DNA of 64,000 bases from Mesorhizobium ciceri biovar biserrulae WSM1271 (GCF_000185905.1 NC_014923.1:4549501-4613500); one strand, 5' to 3'. Counted from the stretch's first letter, positions 52,582 through 61,690 are shown. The notes: generated from the letters alone by a model not told the origin. A program made the numbers and translations.

Positions 52582-53072
52582 GATCGCGCCCCCAATTGTT
52601 CCTTGAGGGCAATCATGGTCAGCGCCGCACGCGCGGCAAAGCCGCCCTTGTCGCCTTCCGAGCGCTTGGCGCGAGTCCAGGCCTGGGCGTCATTCTCGGT
52701 GGTGAGGATGCCGTTGCCGATGCAGACCGAGTCCTGCACGCTCAAATCCATGAGCGCGCGGCTGGATTCATTGGCGACAATGTCGAAATGGTAAGTGTCG
52801 CCGCGGACGACGGTGCCCAGCGCGACAAAGCCATCATAATGTGTGCCGCCTTCCGTCGCGCCGTCCAGTGCAAAGGTGATCACCGCGGGGATCTCGAGTG
52901 AACCTGGAACGGTGACGACGTCGTAAGTCGCGCCCGCTTCATCGAGCGCGCTTGTCGCGCCGTCGAGCAGCGCATCGGCAAGGTCGTCGTGAAAGCGCGC
53001 TTCGACAATGAGCAGATGCGCCTTCGCCTTCGGACGAATGAAGGCTTTGCCGTGTTGGGATGTACCAGCCAT
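52578..53072 (-). CDS. ribH: 6,7-dimethyl-8-ribityllumazine synthase
   Basis: Penultimate step of riboflavin synthesis, condensing the ribityl-pyrimidine with dihydroxybutanone phosphate in an icosahedral or pentameric assembly. 164 residues. Motifs: VPGSLEIPAVI (about 54-64), GTVVRGDTYHFDIVANESSR (88-107; including the catalytic His) and GILTTEN. GGAGAC precedes the ATG. It is separated from ribE by a toxin-antitoxin gene pair, unusual for this otherwise compact cluster. Confidence 0.96.
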   Translation of the reverse strand: MAGTSQHGKAFIRPKAKAHLLIVEARFHDDLADALLDGATSALDEAGATYDVVTVPGSLEIPAVITFALDGATEGGTHYDGFVALGTVVRGDTYHFDIVANESSRALMDLSVQDSVCIGNGILTTENDAQAWTRAKRSEGDKGGFAARAALTMIALKEQLGARS

Positions 53073-53153
53073 AAAAGTCTCCGGGGAGTTGCCGGTGACT
53101 TAGGCCGAAGCCGGGTTCATCGCAAGCGGAAGATTGCTGGATGGACTCCTGTC

Positions 53154-53432
53154 CTATCGATCCTCTCGCGTATGCCACAGGCGCAACACAGAAATTGTCG
53201 TGTTCTGTATCTCGTAACGAATTTCGTAGCTGCCTACCAAAATGCGACGCACTTCTCGTGGTTCGAACTCTTCCAGTCTCTCACCGATGCGCGGATATTC
53301 GACCAACCGTGCCGGCGCGGCAGTAAGCGACTGCACGGCACGTGCGGCCGCCGGGCCATTTGCTAGCACGAGAAAATCATGTAGCCGGACCAAGTCGGAC
53401 AAAGCCTTGTTGGTCCATTTCAACTCCATCAA
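53154..53432 (-). CDS. RelE/ParE-family toxin
   Basis: 92-residue protein with the ParE fold: ELKWTNKALSDLVRLHDFL at the start (residues 3-21), then RVLEYPRIGE-like LVEYPRIGERL, REVRRILVGSYEIRYEI and VLRLWHTREDR, the last being the strongly conserved C-terminal strand. ParE-type toxins inhibit gyrase; RelE-type cut mRNA, and the sequence fits ParE better. Its start overlaps the antitoxin stop by 4 bp. The pair sits between ribE and ribH. Confidence 0.9.
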   Translation of the reverse strand: MMELKWTNKALSDLVRLHDFLVLANGPAAARAVQSLTAAPARLVEYPRIGERLEEFEPREVRRILVGSYEIRYEIQNTTISVLRLWHTREDR

Positions 53433-53689
53433 CGAGGCACCGGCAGTGGCTTGTCGGTACCAAGACTCTCAGCCCACGCCTGCACGGCCTGGTGATCGAT
53501 GACCCGTCCTGCGTCGACATCGGCCATTGCTTCAAGCGTGAGCCGTCGGCGCTCCTCCTCCAAATCCACCCACGCGGAAAGAGCTTGTTTGACGATCCAG
53601 CCGCGTGGGCGCTCAAGGCGGGCAGCCAGTTGATCTACCTTTTCAGCCAGCGGCAGCGGAACGTGAGCGGTGATTACTTTTGTATCCAT
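53429..53689 (-). CDS. ParD/CopG-like ribbon-helix-helix antitoxin
   Basis: 86-residue protein. The N-terminal KVITAHVPLPLAEKVDQLAA (about 4-23) is a ribbon-helix-helix beta strand and first helix, followed by RPRGWIVKQALSAWVDLEE. The C-terminal VDAGRVIDHQAVQAWAESLG is the toxin-binding tail seen in ParD-type antitoxins (with the D-x-G-x3-D-H pattern). The ATG used gives MDTKVITA; a longer frame starts nine codons upstream. It probably represses its own promoter in the short gap before ribE. Confidence 0.88.
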   Translation of the reverse strand: MDTKVITAHVPLPLAEKVDQLAARLERPRGWIVKQALSAWVDLEEERRRLTLEAMADVDAGRVIDHQAVQAWAESLGTDKPLPVPR

Positions 53690-53752
53690 CAGAGCCTCAC
53701 AATCAGATCTAATCATAGCGATTAAAACTGATTAAGTCGAGGCCAGCAGCAC

Positions 53753-54370
53753 TTAAAGCCCCTCTTTCGTCGCCTCGACCAGCCGCGCCGCATAACGCGC
53801 CATGGTGTCGATCTCGAGATTGACGCGGTCGCCGACCTTGCGCTCACCCCAGGTGGTCACGGTCAGCGAGTGGTGGATCAAAAGCACGTCGAAGCGCGCG
53901 CCTTCGACCTTGTTGACGGTGAGCGAGGTGCCGTCGAGCGCGACCGATCCCTTGGGCGCAATGAACTTCGCCAGGTCGCGCGGCGCCTCCAGCGTGAAGC
54001 GCACGGCATCGCCCTCATCCTTGCGCTCGATGATCTCGGCCATGCCGTCGACATGGCCCGAAACGATGTGGCCGCCGAGTTCGTCACCGATCTTCAGCGC
54101 CCGCTCCAGATTGACTTTGGTGCCGGATTTCCAGCCCGAGGCCGTGGTCAGCCGCAAGGCTTCCTCCCATGCTTCAACCTCGAACCAGCGTGCATTCGAA
54201 ACGCTGTCGGGCAAGGCCGTGACCGTCAGGCAGACGCCGCCGCAGGAGATCGAGGCGCCGATGGCGATGGTCTGCGGGTCATAGGCTGTGTCGATGCGCA
54301 GCCCCACCCCTTCCCTGAGCGGCTTGACGGACGCGACAGTGCCGACATCGGTGACAATTCCGGTAAACAT
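53753..54370 (-). CDS. ribE: riboflavin synthase, alpha subunit
   Basis: Dismutates two lumazine molecules to riboflavin. 205 residues made of two homologous lumazine-binding barrels, each opening with a MFTGIV- or HIVSGHVDG-type motif: MFTGIVTDVGTV at residue 1 and LGGHIVSGHVDG at about 97-108. SCGGVCLTV (about 42-50) and DGTSLTVNKVEG (about 145-156) are the matching second elements. It follows ribD by 12 bp. Rhizobial genomes may call this gene ribC. Confidence 0.96.
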   Translation of the reverse strand: MFTGIVTDVGTVASVKPLREGVGLRIDTAYDPQTIAIGASISCGGVCLTVTALPDSVSNARWFEVEAWEEALRLTTASGWKSGTKVNLERALKIGDELGGHIVSGHVDGMAEIIERKDEGDAVRFTLEAPRDLAKFIAPKGSVALDGTSLTVNKVEGARFDVLLIHHSLTVTTWGERKVGDRVNLEIDTMARYAARLVEATKEGL

Positions 54371-54382
54371 CGGTGTTGATCC

Positions 54383-55498
54383 CTAAAGGTCTCTTATCCA
54401 CTCGGCGTAGCTGTCTTCGCCAAAGCGCATGTCGCGCAATTTGCGAAATCCTGCCGGGATATGGTCGGCGTCGACCGGCGATGCAATGCCGTCGTCGCCG
54501 ATTGCATCCGGTCCCTGGAACAGCACGATGCGGTCGACCAGCCCGTCGGCCAGGAAAGCGCTCGCCACCCTGGCGCCGCCCTCGACCAGCACGCTGGCCA
54601 TGCCGAGCGCGGCCAGATCCTCGAGTAGTTCCGGCAAGGCTACGCCGCCCTCGTGCGTCTCGGTGCCGATAAAGCGCACGCCGGCGCGTTCGAGTGCTGC
54701 GCGCCGCAGCGGATCGGCCTCCAGGCAAGCGGCGATATAGAGCGGCACGCGGTCGACGCCTGAAACCAGCTTCGAGGCCTCCGGCAACCTGATCTGGCGG
54801 TCGAGCACGATGCGGGCAGGCGAACGGTTCTCAAGCCCCGGCAAACGCACCGTCAGGGCCGGATCATCCTCAAGGGCGGTGCCGATACCAACCAGTATGG
54901 CGTCCGCCTCAGCCCGCATCAGATACACTTCTCGGCGCGCGATATCGCCGGTGATCGACACCTGCCCGTCACCTTCCCTGCCGATCTTGCCGTCGCTGGA
55001 AAGCGCAAGCTTGAGAATCACTTCCGGGCGTTTTCTCAACGATCGAATCAAATAGCCGGCCATCTGCTCGGCAGCTTCCGCCGCCAGCACCTTCTCGACC
55101 ACCTCGACACCGGCCGCGCGCAGGATCGCATAACCCTTGCCGGACACGCGCGAATCGGGATCGCTGGCGGCACCGACGACCCGCGCAACGCCGGCATTGA
55201 CCAGCGCATTGGCGCAAGGCGGCGTGCGGCCGTGGTGGGCGCAAGGCTCCAGCGTGACGTAGGCGGTGGCGCCGCGCGCGAGGTCGCCGGCCTCGGCCAG
55301 GGCCTCGGTCTCGGCATGCGGACGGCCGCCGACAGCGGTGACGCCGGTGCCGACGATCATCGGACCATTGCCGTCATCGCGCACGATCAGCGTCCCGACA
55401 GACGGGTTGGTCGCGGTGCGCCCGGCATTTTTTCGCGACAGTCTGAGTGCCGCTGCCATGAAGCGGCGATCAAGGGCGGCCTGTTCGCTTGCAGTCAT
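54383..55498 (-). CDS. ribD: bifunctional riboflavin deaminase/reductase RibD
   Basis: Performs the deaminase and reductase steps after GTP cyclohydrolase II. 371 residues. The deaminase domain binds zinc through His61 with Glu63 (PHAETEAL), Cys86 and Cys95 (PCAHHGRTPPC); the reductase domain begins near RPEVILKLALSSDGKI (about 157-172) and contains EGGARVASAFLADGLVDRI. It starts two bases after nrdR, which carries its ribosome-binding site in the nrdR 3' end. Confidence 0.96.
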   Translation of the reverse strand: MTASEQAALDRRFMAAALRLSRKNAGRTATNPSVGTLIVRDDGNGPMIVGTGVTAVGGRPHAETEALAEAGDLARGATAYVTLEPCAHHGRTPPCANALVNAGVARVVGAASDPDSRVSGKGYAILRAAGVEVVEKVLAAEAAEQMAGYLIRSLRKRPEVILKLALSSDGKIGREGDGQVSITGDIARREVYLMRAEADAILVGIGTALEDDPALTVRLPGLENRSPARIVLDRQIRLPEASKLVSGVDRVPLYIAACLEADPLRRAALERAGVRFIGTETHEGGVALPELLEDLAALGMASVLVEGGARVASAFLADGLVDRIVLFQGPDAIGDDGIASPVDADHIPAGFRKLRDMRFGEDSYAEWIRDL

Positions 55499-55500
55499 GC

Positions 55501-55980
55501 TCAGCTGGCTTCCTCTTCACCCTTGACTTCGTCGCCCTTGAGCTCGCCCAGCAATTCGTGGAAATCCTTGGCCTCGCGAAAATTGCGGTAGACCGAGGCG
55601 AAACGGACATAGGCGACATCGTCGAGCGACTTCAGCGCTTCCATGACCAGGCGGCCGACTTCTCCCGAAGCAACTTCTGTCTCGCCGGAACTTTCGAGCT
55701 GGCGCACGATGCCTGTCACCGCGCGGTCGATGCGTTCGGGATCGACATTGCGCTTGCGCACGGCGATCTCCACCGAGCGCAACAGCTTGTCGCGGTCGAA
55801 GGGCACTTTGCGGCCCGATTTCTTGACCACGACGAGGTCGCGCAACTGCACGCGCTCGAAGGTGGTGAAACGGCCGCCGCAATCGGGGCAGACGCGCCGC
55901 CTGCGGATCGCCGCGCCATCCTCGGCGGGGCGCGAATCCTTCACCTGCGTATCTTCCGACTGGCAATAGGGACAGCGCAT
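55501..55980 (-). CDS. nrdR: transcriptional repressor NrdR
   Basis: Zinc-dependent, ATP/dATP-sensing repressor of ribonucleotide reductase genes, 159 residues. The zinc ribbon uses Cys3, Cys6, Cys31 and Cys34; the ATP-cone domain runs from about VVVKKSGRKVPFDRDKL to VRFASVYRNF. It also acts on NrdR boxes near nrd genes, none of which are here. Its position ahead of ribD is the common nrdR-rib arrangement. Confidence 0.97.
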   Translation of the reverse strand: MRCPYCQSEDTQVKDSRPAEDGAAIRRRRVCPDCGGRFTTFERVQLRDLVVVKKSGRKVPFDRDKLLRSVEIAVRKRNVDPERIDRAVTGIVRQLESSGETEVASGEVGRLVMEALKSLDDVAYVRFASVYRNFREAKDFHELLGELKGDEVKGEEEAS

Positions 55981-56137
55981 GGAGAAGCCTTTGGTTGGCG
56001 AATCTGGTGAAGCGAAAGGCTTAGAGGTTTTTGCAGCGATGGCAAAGTGTCGCCAACAGCTCCCTCGCCCTTCAGAGATAGCGAGGCGCAAGCAGGATTG
56101 CCAGCCTCGCCAGCAGCCGCACAGCGTACCGATGTCT

Positions 56138-56764
56138 TCAGGGAGCAACGTCGGCGGTCGGAAACCCGCACGATGCGCCGAGACTACGATAGGCCTTGGT
56201 GAAGCCGTCCATGGATATGCTTCCAACCGGCGCATCGCCGAACGAGACGTCAAGCACCGATGCCCGGCGCATGGCGCGCAGGAGCGCCAGGCTGGTCTTG
56301 GACTGGTTGTCGACGGTCCAGCTGAGCCGGCCGTTGACGGCGCCATCGGAATGGAGCTTGGCAGTGACGCGGCCCTTGTCGTCGCCGAAAGTGGCGGCAA
56401 CCGACTTGCCGGCCGGCAAGGCCTTGTTGTCGACGGCGATCGTTACGGACGGGTAGGCATCCGGCGGCAGTGCATCGCCGTTCGTGATGATGAGCGTCAG
56501 AACGCCGCTCTCGCCGCCAGCGCCGATAAAGGCGGTCGAGGCCGCGCAGGTCTTGCGTAGATCCTCACCGGTGTCGACCTCGTCGATCAGGGTCGACCAT
56601 CTGCCAAAGGTTTCGAGCTTGGGTGCCGTCTGGGCGGGCGCCGCGGGCGCGGCTTGAGCAGGGGCGGTTTGGGCCAAGGCGTTGCCGGGGAAAGGCCCGG
56701 CGATCAAAGCAGCCAGGGCGCCAACGGCGCCAAGGTCGGCGAAACGAAATTGTCGCATCATCAA
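56138..56764 (-). CDS. secreted IalB-like (invasion-associated locus B) family protein
   Basis: 208-residue exported protein. A signal peptide runs to ALAQ (about residue 31), followed by a Pro/Ala/Gln-rich stretch (33-48). The mature domain opens with FGRWSTLIDEVDTG and contains two cysteines (KTCAAS and ASCGF) likely to form a disulfide. The W and C spacing resembles IalB-type proteins common in Rhizobiales, but the match is loose and the family call is tentative. Function unknown. It lies between glyA and nrdR on the same strand. Confidence 0.65.
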   Translation of the reverse strand: MMMRQFRFADLGAVGALAALIAGPFPGNALAQTAPAQAAPAAPAQTAPKLETFGRWSTLIDEVDTGEDLRKTCAASTAFIGAGGESGVLTLIITNGDALPPDAYPSVTIAVDNKALPAGKSVAATFGDDKGRVTAKLHSDGAVNGRLSWTVDNQSKTSLALLRAMRRASVLDVSFGDAPVGSISMDGFTKAYRSLGASCGFPTADVAP

Positions 56765-56837
56765 GGCTCCTGCCGGTCGCCCCGGCCTGCTGAAACGACG
56801 CTCGTCGTTGCAGCAGGCGGCAAAACTTCCTATCGCG

Positions 56838-58151
56838 TCAGCCGAGATAGGGATAGAGCGGGAAGCGATCGGTCAGCGCCACGACCTTGGCCTTGACCGC
56901 TGCTTCGACGGCGGCATTGCCCTCGTCGGAATTGGCGACCTTGAGACCATCCAGCACTTCGGCGATCAGCTTGCCGATCTCCCGGAATTCGGCCTGGCCG
57001 AAGCCGCGCGTGGTGCCGGCCGGGGTGCCGAGACGCACGCCCGAGGTGACAAAAGGTTTTTCCGGGTCGAACGGAATACCGTTCTTGTTGCATGTGATGT
57101 TGGCGCGGCCCAGCGCCGCCTCGGCGCGCTTGCCGGTGGCGTTCTTCGGACGCAAATCGACCAGCATCAGATGGTTGTCTGTGCCGCCGGAGACGATGTC
57201 GAGACCGGTTTCCTTGAGGCTGGAGGCGAGCGCCTTGGCGTTGGCGGCGACGCTCTCGGCATAGACCTTGAAGCTTGGCTTCAGCGCTTCGCCGAAGGCA
57301 ACCGCCTTGGCGGCGATGACATGCATAAGCGGGCCGCCCTGCAGGCCGGGGAACACCGCCGAATTCATCTTCTTGGCGATGTCCTCGTCATTGCACAGGA
57401 TCATGCCGCCGCGCGGGCCGCGCAGCGACTTGTGCGTCGTGGTCGTCACGACGTGGGCATGCGGCAGCGGCGACGGATGCACGCCGCCGGCGACCAGCCC
57501 GGCGATGTGCGCCATGTCGACCATCAGATAGGCGCCGACCGCGTCGGCGATCTCGCGAAAACGCTTCCAGTCCCAGACGCGGGAATAGGCGGTGCCGCCG
57601 GCCAGGATCAGCTTCGGCTTGGTTTCATGCGCGGTCTTCTCGATGGCATCCATGTCGAGCAGATGGTCGTCCTGGCGCACGCCATAGGAGACGACCTTGA
57701 ACCATTTACCGCTCATGTTGACCGGCGAACCGTGGGTCAGATGGCCGCCGGAATTGAGGTCGAGGCCCATGAACGTGTCGCCCGGCTGCAAGAGCGCCAG
57801 GAAGACGGCCTGGTTCATCTGGCTGCCGGAATTCGGCTGGACATTGGCGAAGTTGCAGCCGAACAGCTTCTTGGCGCGCTCGATGGCCAGTTCCTCGGCC
57901 ACGTCGACAAACTGGCAGCCGCCGTAGTAGCGCTTGCCCGGATAGCCCTCGGCATATTTGTTGGTCATGATCGAGCCCTGCGCCTCAAGCACCGCGCGGG
58001 AAACAATGTTTTCCGAGGCGATCAGCTCGATCTCGTGGCGCTGGCGGCCGAGTTCGTTGCGGATGGCGCCGAAAATCTCCGGATCGGCGTCGGCCAGCGT
58101 GGTTTCGAAGAAGGATTCGAATTTGTTCGACACTGCCGCTGCTGTTGCCAT
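56838..58151 (-). CDS. glyA: serine hydroxymethyltransferase
   Basis: PLP enzyme interconverting serine and glycine with tetrahydrofolate, the main one-carbon source. 437 residues. The Schiff-base lysine is Lys241 in TTTTHKSLRGPRGG. NKYAEGYPGKRYYGGC (64-79) and LIASENIVSRAV (43-54) are family signatures. The cluster glyA-nrdR-ribD-ribE-ribH-nusB is conserved in alphaproteobacteria, here with one gene inserted after glyA. A copy of the dispersed palindrome lies just upstream. Confidence 0.97.
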   Translation of the reverse strand: MATAAAVSNKFESFFETTLADADPEIFGAIRNELGRQRHEIELIASENIVSRAVLEAQGSIMTNKYAEGYPGKRYYGGCQFVDVAEELAIERAKKLFGCNFANVQPNSGSQMNQAVFLALLQPGDTFMGLDLNSGGHLTHGSPVNMSGKWFKVVSYGVRQDDHLLDMDAIEKTAHETKPKLILAGGTAYSRVWDWKRFREIADAVGAYLMVDMAHIAGLVAGGVHPSPLPHAHVVTTTTHKSLRGPRGGMILCNDEDIAKKMNSAVFPGLQGGPLMHVIAAKAVAFGEALKPSFKVYAESVAANAKALASSLKETGLDIVSGGTDNHLMLVDLRPKNATGKRAEAALGRANITCNKNGIPFDPEKPFVTSGVRLGTPAGTTRGFGQAEFREIGKLIAEVLDGLKVANSDEGNAAVEAAVKAKVVALTDRFPLYPYLG

Positions 58152-58188
58152 AGCCTGAAATCCTCGGGGTTCGGGGGCAATTTTGTTT

Positions 58189-58238
58189 ATGCATGTCGTT
58201 GCTCAAACCGCTGTACACTTTTGGGCAACCTGCACGCG
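58189..58238. repeat. dispersed intergenic palindrome, copy 2
   Basis: It contains TGCATGTCGTTGCTCAAACC and CGCTGTACACTTTTGGGCAA, closely related to the element at 9806-9854 in the same orientation. The outer arms are less perfect here (right arm CAACCTGCA). It lies between the antiporter gene end and the glyA start, the same relation to genes as copy 1. Confidence 0.7.
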
Positions 58239-58324
58239 GCGCCATTAACACAGTTGTTTTCGCCCCGCCACGTTTGCCACGCGAAATTTGCTGGCCGGAT
58301 TGCGCCAGCCAGGCCCGCGCGTCG

Positions 58325-59971
58325 TTATTTCCTCGCCTTCCGGCCCCTCAGCAATGCCTCGGTGAGCGTGATCTCGGTAAACAGCGCCTGCGACGTATGG
58401 TCGTTGATCTCGCCGCTGCGAAACATGGCGCGCACGGCTTCGCGCTCGGCTTCGATGCCCGCAAATCTCAATTCGAGCTCCAGCCTTCCGGCTTCACGCG
58501 CCTCGGCGCGGGCCTCATCGGCTTCGTCCGAGGCGGCGATGCGGCGCCGGTACCCGGCGACGATGCTGTCGGCGGCGGCAAGCCTGGCGCCGGGCACCTC
58601 GCCTCCCTCATCATCTGCGGCTCCGGCGATGCTCTCGATGCGCGCGATTGCCGCCTTGGCGGCGCCGACACGCGCCAGCCGCTCCTCGGCGGCGCCGGCA
58701 TCCTCACCGGGCTCGACCAGCCCCCTGGCGATCGTCGGCAGAGCGAGACTGGCGAAGACCAGCGAACAGATGATGACGCCGGCGGCCAGGAAAATGACCA
58801 GATCGCGCGCCGGAAACGGCGAACCGTCCGGCATGGCGAGCGGCAGCGACAATATGCCGGCCAGCGTGATGGCGCCGCGCACGCCGGCCACCGAACCGGC
58901 GAGCCGCACGCGCAACCCGAACGGCTCCACCTTGCGCTTGCCCAGACGTGCGGCGATGCCGGCTGCGAGATCGCCGACCCATATCCACAGGAAGCGCAAC
59001 GCGATCAGGCACAGCGTCAGCGCCACGACGGTCGCGATCGGCTGGATGATCGGGTGCAGGCTCATGAGTTCCGGCGGCACATGGCGGATGATGTCGGGAA
59101 GCTGCAGGCCGAGCACGATAAAGAGAGCACCGTTGAAAACGAAGGAAAGCGTCGTCCACAGCGACATCGTCTGCATGCGGGCCGAGACGCCGAGGAAGCG
59201 AAACACGCCGGAGCCGCCGGTGAGCAGGCCGGCGGTAACAGCCGCCAGAATACCGGACGCTCCGACATGCTCGGCGCCGAGATAGGCGATGAAGGGCAGC
59301 AGAACCATCACCAGCACCTGCGCTTCGGCCGGCACGCCGCCGATCCGGTTGAGCAATTGCAGCAGCTTGGCGGCAACGAACAGCGCCGCGACGCCGATCA
59401 GGATGCCGATCGCCACGGCATAGAGAAAACTGAACGAAGCCGCGGCAAGGGAAAAGCTGCCGGTCAGCACTGCTGCGACGGCGAAGCGGAACATGACGAG
59501 GCCTGAAGCGTCGTTGAGCAGCGACTCGCCTTCGAGAATGTGCATCAGCCGCGCCGGGACGACATTCCTGTCGACGATCGAGGACACGGCCACCGCGTCG
59601 GTCGGCGACAGCACCGCGGCAAGCGCAAAAGCGACCACCAGAGGGATGCTCGGCACCAGCCAATGCAAGGCGTAGCCGAAGCCGACGATGGTGAAGAAGA
59701 CCAGCCCTATGGCCAGATCCAGGATCGGTCCGCGCAGCGCCATCAGTTCACGCTTCGGTGCGCCATAGGCATCGCCGAACAGCAGCGGCGGAATGAACAC
59801 CAGCAGGAACAGTTCCGGATTGATCTCGACATGGATGCCGCGCACCGGCCAGGCGAGCGCGGCACCGATCGCAATCTGCAGCACCGGCAACGGCACCCGC
59901 ACCAGGCGAACCAGCGCGCCGGAAAGCGCCACGAAGACGAGCACGACCAGAATGAAGACAGCGACTTCCAT
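58325..59971 (-). CDS. Na+/H+ antiporter (CPA1 family)
   Basis: 548-residue membrane protein with about twelve helices. FALAAVLSPTDAVAVSSI (about 108-125) contains the conserved acidic pair region of CPA1 exchangers, and EGESLLNDASGLVMFRFAV (about 141-159) the ion-binding ND motif. A C-terminal cytoplasmic domain (about 420-548) rich in Ala, Glu and Arg is probably regulatory. The ATG giving MEVAVFIL starts at the first membrane helix; a longer start 84 bp upstream adds a basic tail. It likely exchanges Na+ or K+ for protons in pH and salt balance. Confidence 0.92.
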   Translation of the reverse strand: MEVAVFILVVLVFVALSGALVRLVRVPLPVLQIAIGAALAWPVRGIHVEINPELFLLVFIPPLLFGDAYGAPKRELMALRGPILDLAIGLVFFTIVGFGYALHWLVPSIPLVVAFALAAVLSPTDAVAVSSIVDRNVVPARLMHILEGESLLNDASGLVMFRFAVAAVLTGSFSLAAASFSFLYAVAIGILIGVAALFVAAKLLQLLNRIGGVPAEAQVLVMVLLPFIAYLGAEHVGASGILAAVTAGLLTGGSGVFRFLGVSARMQTMSLWTTLSFVFNGALFIVLGLQLPDIIRHVPPELMSLHPIIQPIATVVALTLCLIALRFLWIWVGDLAAGIAARLGKRKVEPFGLRVRLAGSVAGVRGAITLAGILSLPLAMPDGSPFPARDLVIFLAAGVIICSLVFASLALPTIARGLVEPGEDAGAAEERLARVGAAKAAIARIESIAGAADDEGGEVPGARLAAADSIVAGYRRRIAASDEADEARAEAREAGRLELELRFAGIEAEREAVRAMFRSGEINDHTSQALFTEITLTEALLRGRKARK

Positions 59972-60062
59972 GGTCCGGTTCCAGGCTTTCCCGCCGACCA
60001 TGCGCAAAGCCGGCCGATCCGTCCAGCCGCCCTCCCGTGAAAAACGCCGCGGCACCCAATCA

Positions 60063-60093
60063 ATGAAAAAAGGCCGCCCTGAGAGGCGGCCTT
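60063..60093 (-). terminator. Rho-independent terminator after the L,D-transpeptidase gene
   Basis: AAAAAGGCCGCC (60064-60075) and GGCGGCCTTTTT (60082-60093) form a perfect stem with a CTGAGA loop. The A-run at the left gives a T-run on the minus strand, fitting termination of the gene to the right. It is close in sequence to the rpsI terminator stem. Confidence 0.88.
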
Positions 60094-60113
60094 TTTAAAT
60101 AGAAATCAAATAT

Positions 60114-61367
60114 TTAAAGCGCGGACGTGATCTGCAGCTCGTTGTTGCCATCAAGCGCGTAGACGTCGTCGCGGAACTGCACCACGCCCGGACCGGTCGA
60201 CCAGGCCGAGAGATAGAGGAAGTGGACCGGCACCGGATTGGTGACCTGGATCGGCGTGTTTTCACCGGTCTTGATCGCCGCCTCGAAATGCTGGCGGTCC
60301 CAGCCGGGCGTGTCGCGCAGGATCCAGGTGACGAGGTCGCGCACATTCTGCACGCGCACGCAGCCCGAGGAATCGAAACGCAACATCTTGCCGAACAGGC
60401 TCTGCTGCGGCGTGTCGTGCATGTAGACGCCATCAGGGCTCGGGAAATTGATCTTCACCGAAGCCATGGCGTTTTCCGAGCCGGGATCCTGACGGAACCG
60501 GTACTTGGCGGCGTCGTCGGTCGACCAGTCGACATTCATCGGATCGACTTCGCTGCCATCGGGCGCGAACAGGCGGATGTGGCTGTTCTTGAGATAATCG
60601 GGATTTTTCCGCATCAGCGGAATGATGTCCTTGCGCACGATCGAGACCGGCGCGTTCCAGTATGGATTGACGATGATCTCGGTGATCTTGGAATTGACGA
60701 TCGGCGTCTGGCGATCGATCTTGCCGACGATCGCGGTGTGGCGAAGCACGACGCGGTCGTTCTCGACCGCTTCGACCTGGGCTGCCGGAATGTCGACCAG
60801 CACGTAGCGGCTGCCCAGCGTGCCGGCCTTCTCGCGCAGCCGCTGCAGATTGGTCTGCAACTGGCCAAGCCGGATCTGCGCCGAAACGTTCATCGCCGCA
60901 TAGGTGTATTTGCCCATCGAGCCATCAGCCGGCAGGCCGTGACGCAGTTGGAAGCGCTTGACTGCCGAGTCGACATAGGAATCGAAAGCCGTCGAAATGC
61001 CGGCGCTCTGCGACAGGTCGCCGGAAACCATCAGCCGCTTGCGCAACGGCACCACATCGGGATCATCGACGCCAAGCTGCAGCTTCTTGGTCGCGGGAAC
61101 CTCGACCCAGCCACCCTGCCCGACAATGTTCTGGTATTGCCCGACCGCCTGTTCCGTGAAGGCAACGGTCTGCGGGCTGAAGATCGGCAGCGTCGAGGCC
61201 ACCTTGCCACCCTCGCTGGCGCGGGCGTCGAACTGGTCGTCCCAATTGCCGCGCGCCGAGGATTTCAGGATATCACCGATCACATCCTGCGCATTGGCGC
61301 CGCCGGCGACCACCGCGGCTGCGAGCGCGGAGGCTCCGGACAGGAAAAAACGACGGCTGGTTTTCAT
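60114..61367 (-). CDS. Tat-exported L,D-transpeptidase (YkuD/YcbB-like)
   Basis: 417-residue murein L,D-transpeptidase, making 3-3 crosslinks or attaching protein to peptidoglycan. The signal peptide has a twin-arginine motif SRRFFLS (residues 4-10), implying Tat export of a folded protein. A peptidoglycan-binding region is near 100-165 (VPLRKRLMVSGDL, FQLRHGLPADG). The YkuD domain (about 185-380) has His317 in YMHDTP and the catalytic Cys336 in SSGCVRV. The ATG was chosen because it begins exactly at the Tat signal. LdtR, a known regulator of ldt genes in relatives, is encoded next to it. Confidence 0.9.
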   Translation of the reverse strand: MKTSRRFFLSGASALAAAVVAGGANAQDVIGDILKSSARGNWDDQFDARASEGGKVASTLPIFSPQTVAFTEQAVGQYQNIVGQGGWVEVPATKKLQLGVDDPDVVPLRKRLMVSGDLSQSAGISTAFDSYVDSAVKRFQLRHGLPADGSMGKYTYAAMNVSAQIRLGQLQTNLQRLREKAGTLGSRYVLVDIPAAQVEAVENDRVVLRHTAIVGKIDRQTPIVNSKITEIIVNPYWNAPVSIVRKDIIPLMRKNPDYLKNSHIRLFAPDGSEVDPMNVDWSTDDAAKYRFRQDPGSENAMASVKINFPSPDGVYMHDTPQQSLFGKMLRFDSSGCVRVQNVRDLVTWILRDTPGWDRQHFEAAIKTGENTPIQVTNPVPVHFLYLSAWSTGPGVVQFRDDVYALDGNNELQITSAL

Positions 61368-61442
61368 GGACGTTCCAGACATTGGTAGCAGTTCGATCAC
61401 TTGCTGCGTTGATCACCGGGCGATCTCGCCCGCACTGTAAAA

Positions 61443-61466
61443 TTGGCAATCTTAACAATTAGCCAA
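61443..61466. promoter_or_regulatory. candidate operator upstream of the L,D-transpeptidase gene
   Basis: TTGGCAAT and AATTAGCCAA face each other around CTTAAC; the arms pair as TTGGC/GCCAA with A/T-rich flanks. MarR-type regulators bind palindromes of this sort, and LdtR is encoded next door, so it may be an LdtR site. The LdtR consensus was not available to compare. Confidence 0.3.
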
Positions 61467-61690
61467 CCATGGTCCGTATCAGCTTGGTGTGACAATGCAC
61501 AGGCGCGATACGGGCTGCGGGTGAACGCATGGCCTTCACCACAGCATCACTGCCATTCTCGGTTCCATTGGAATATGGCGGCAACGTGGCCTTGCGGCCA
61601 AATCCGACCGGCCAGCATTCCGAAAAGAACGGACCGTGCTTTTTGGGTATCGATCGGCGATCGACCACGCGGTGCAATGACCAGCCAAAT

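Noticed and set aside
52578..53152. FMN riboswitch in the riboflavin cluster
   Set aside because: The gaps before ribH, ribE and ribD are too short or lack the conserved FMN-aptamer blocks; ribD and ribE are nearly fused to their upstream genes.
56682..59285. An 867-codon open frame on the plus strand
   Set aside because: It is antisense to glyA, the antiporter gene and their intergenic region. Its composition (low-complexity Arg, Ala, Asp-rich) is the usual by-product of GC-rich codon use in the real genes, and it has no recognisable domains.
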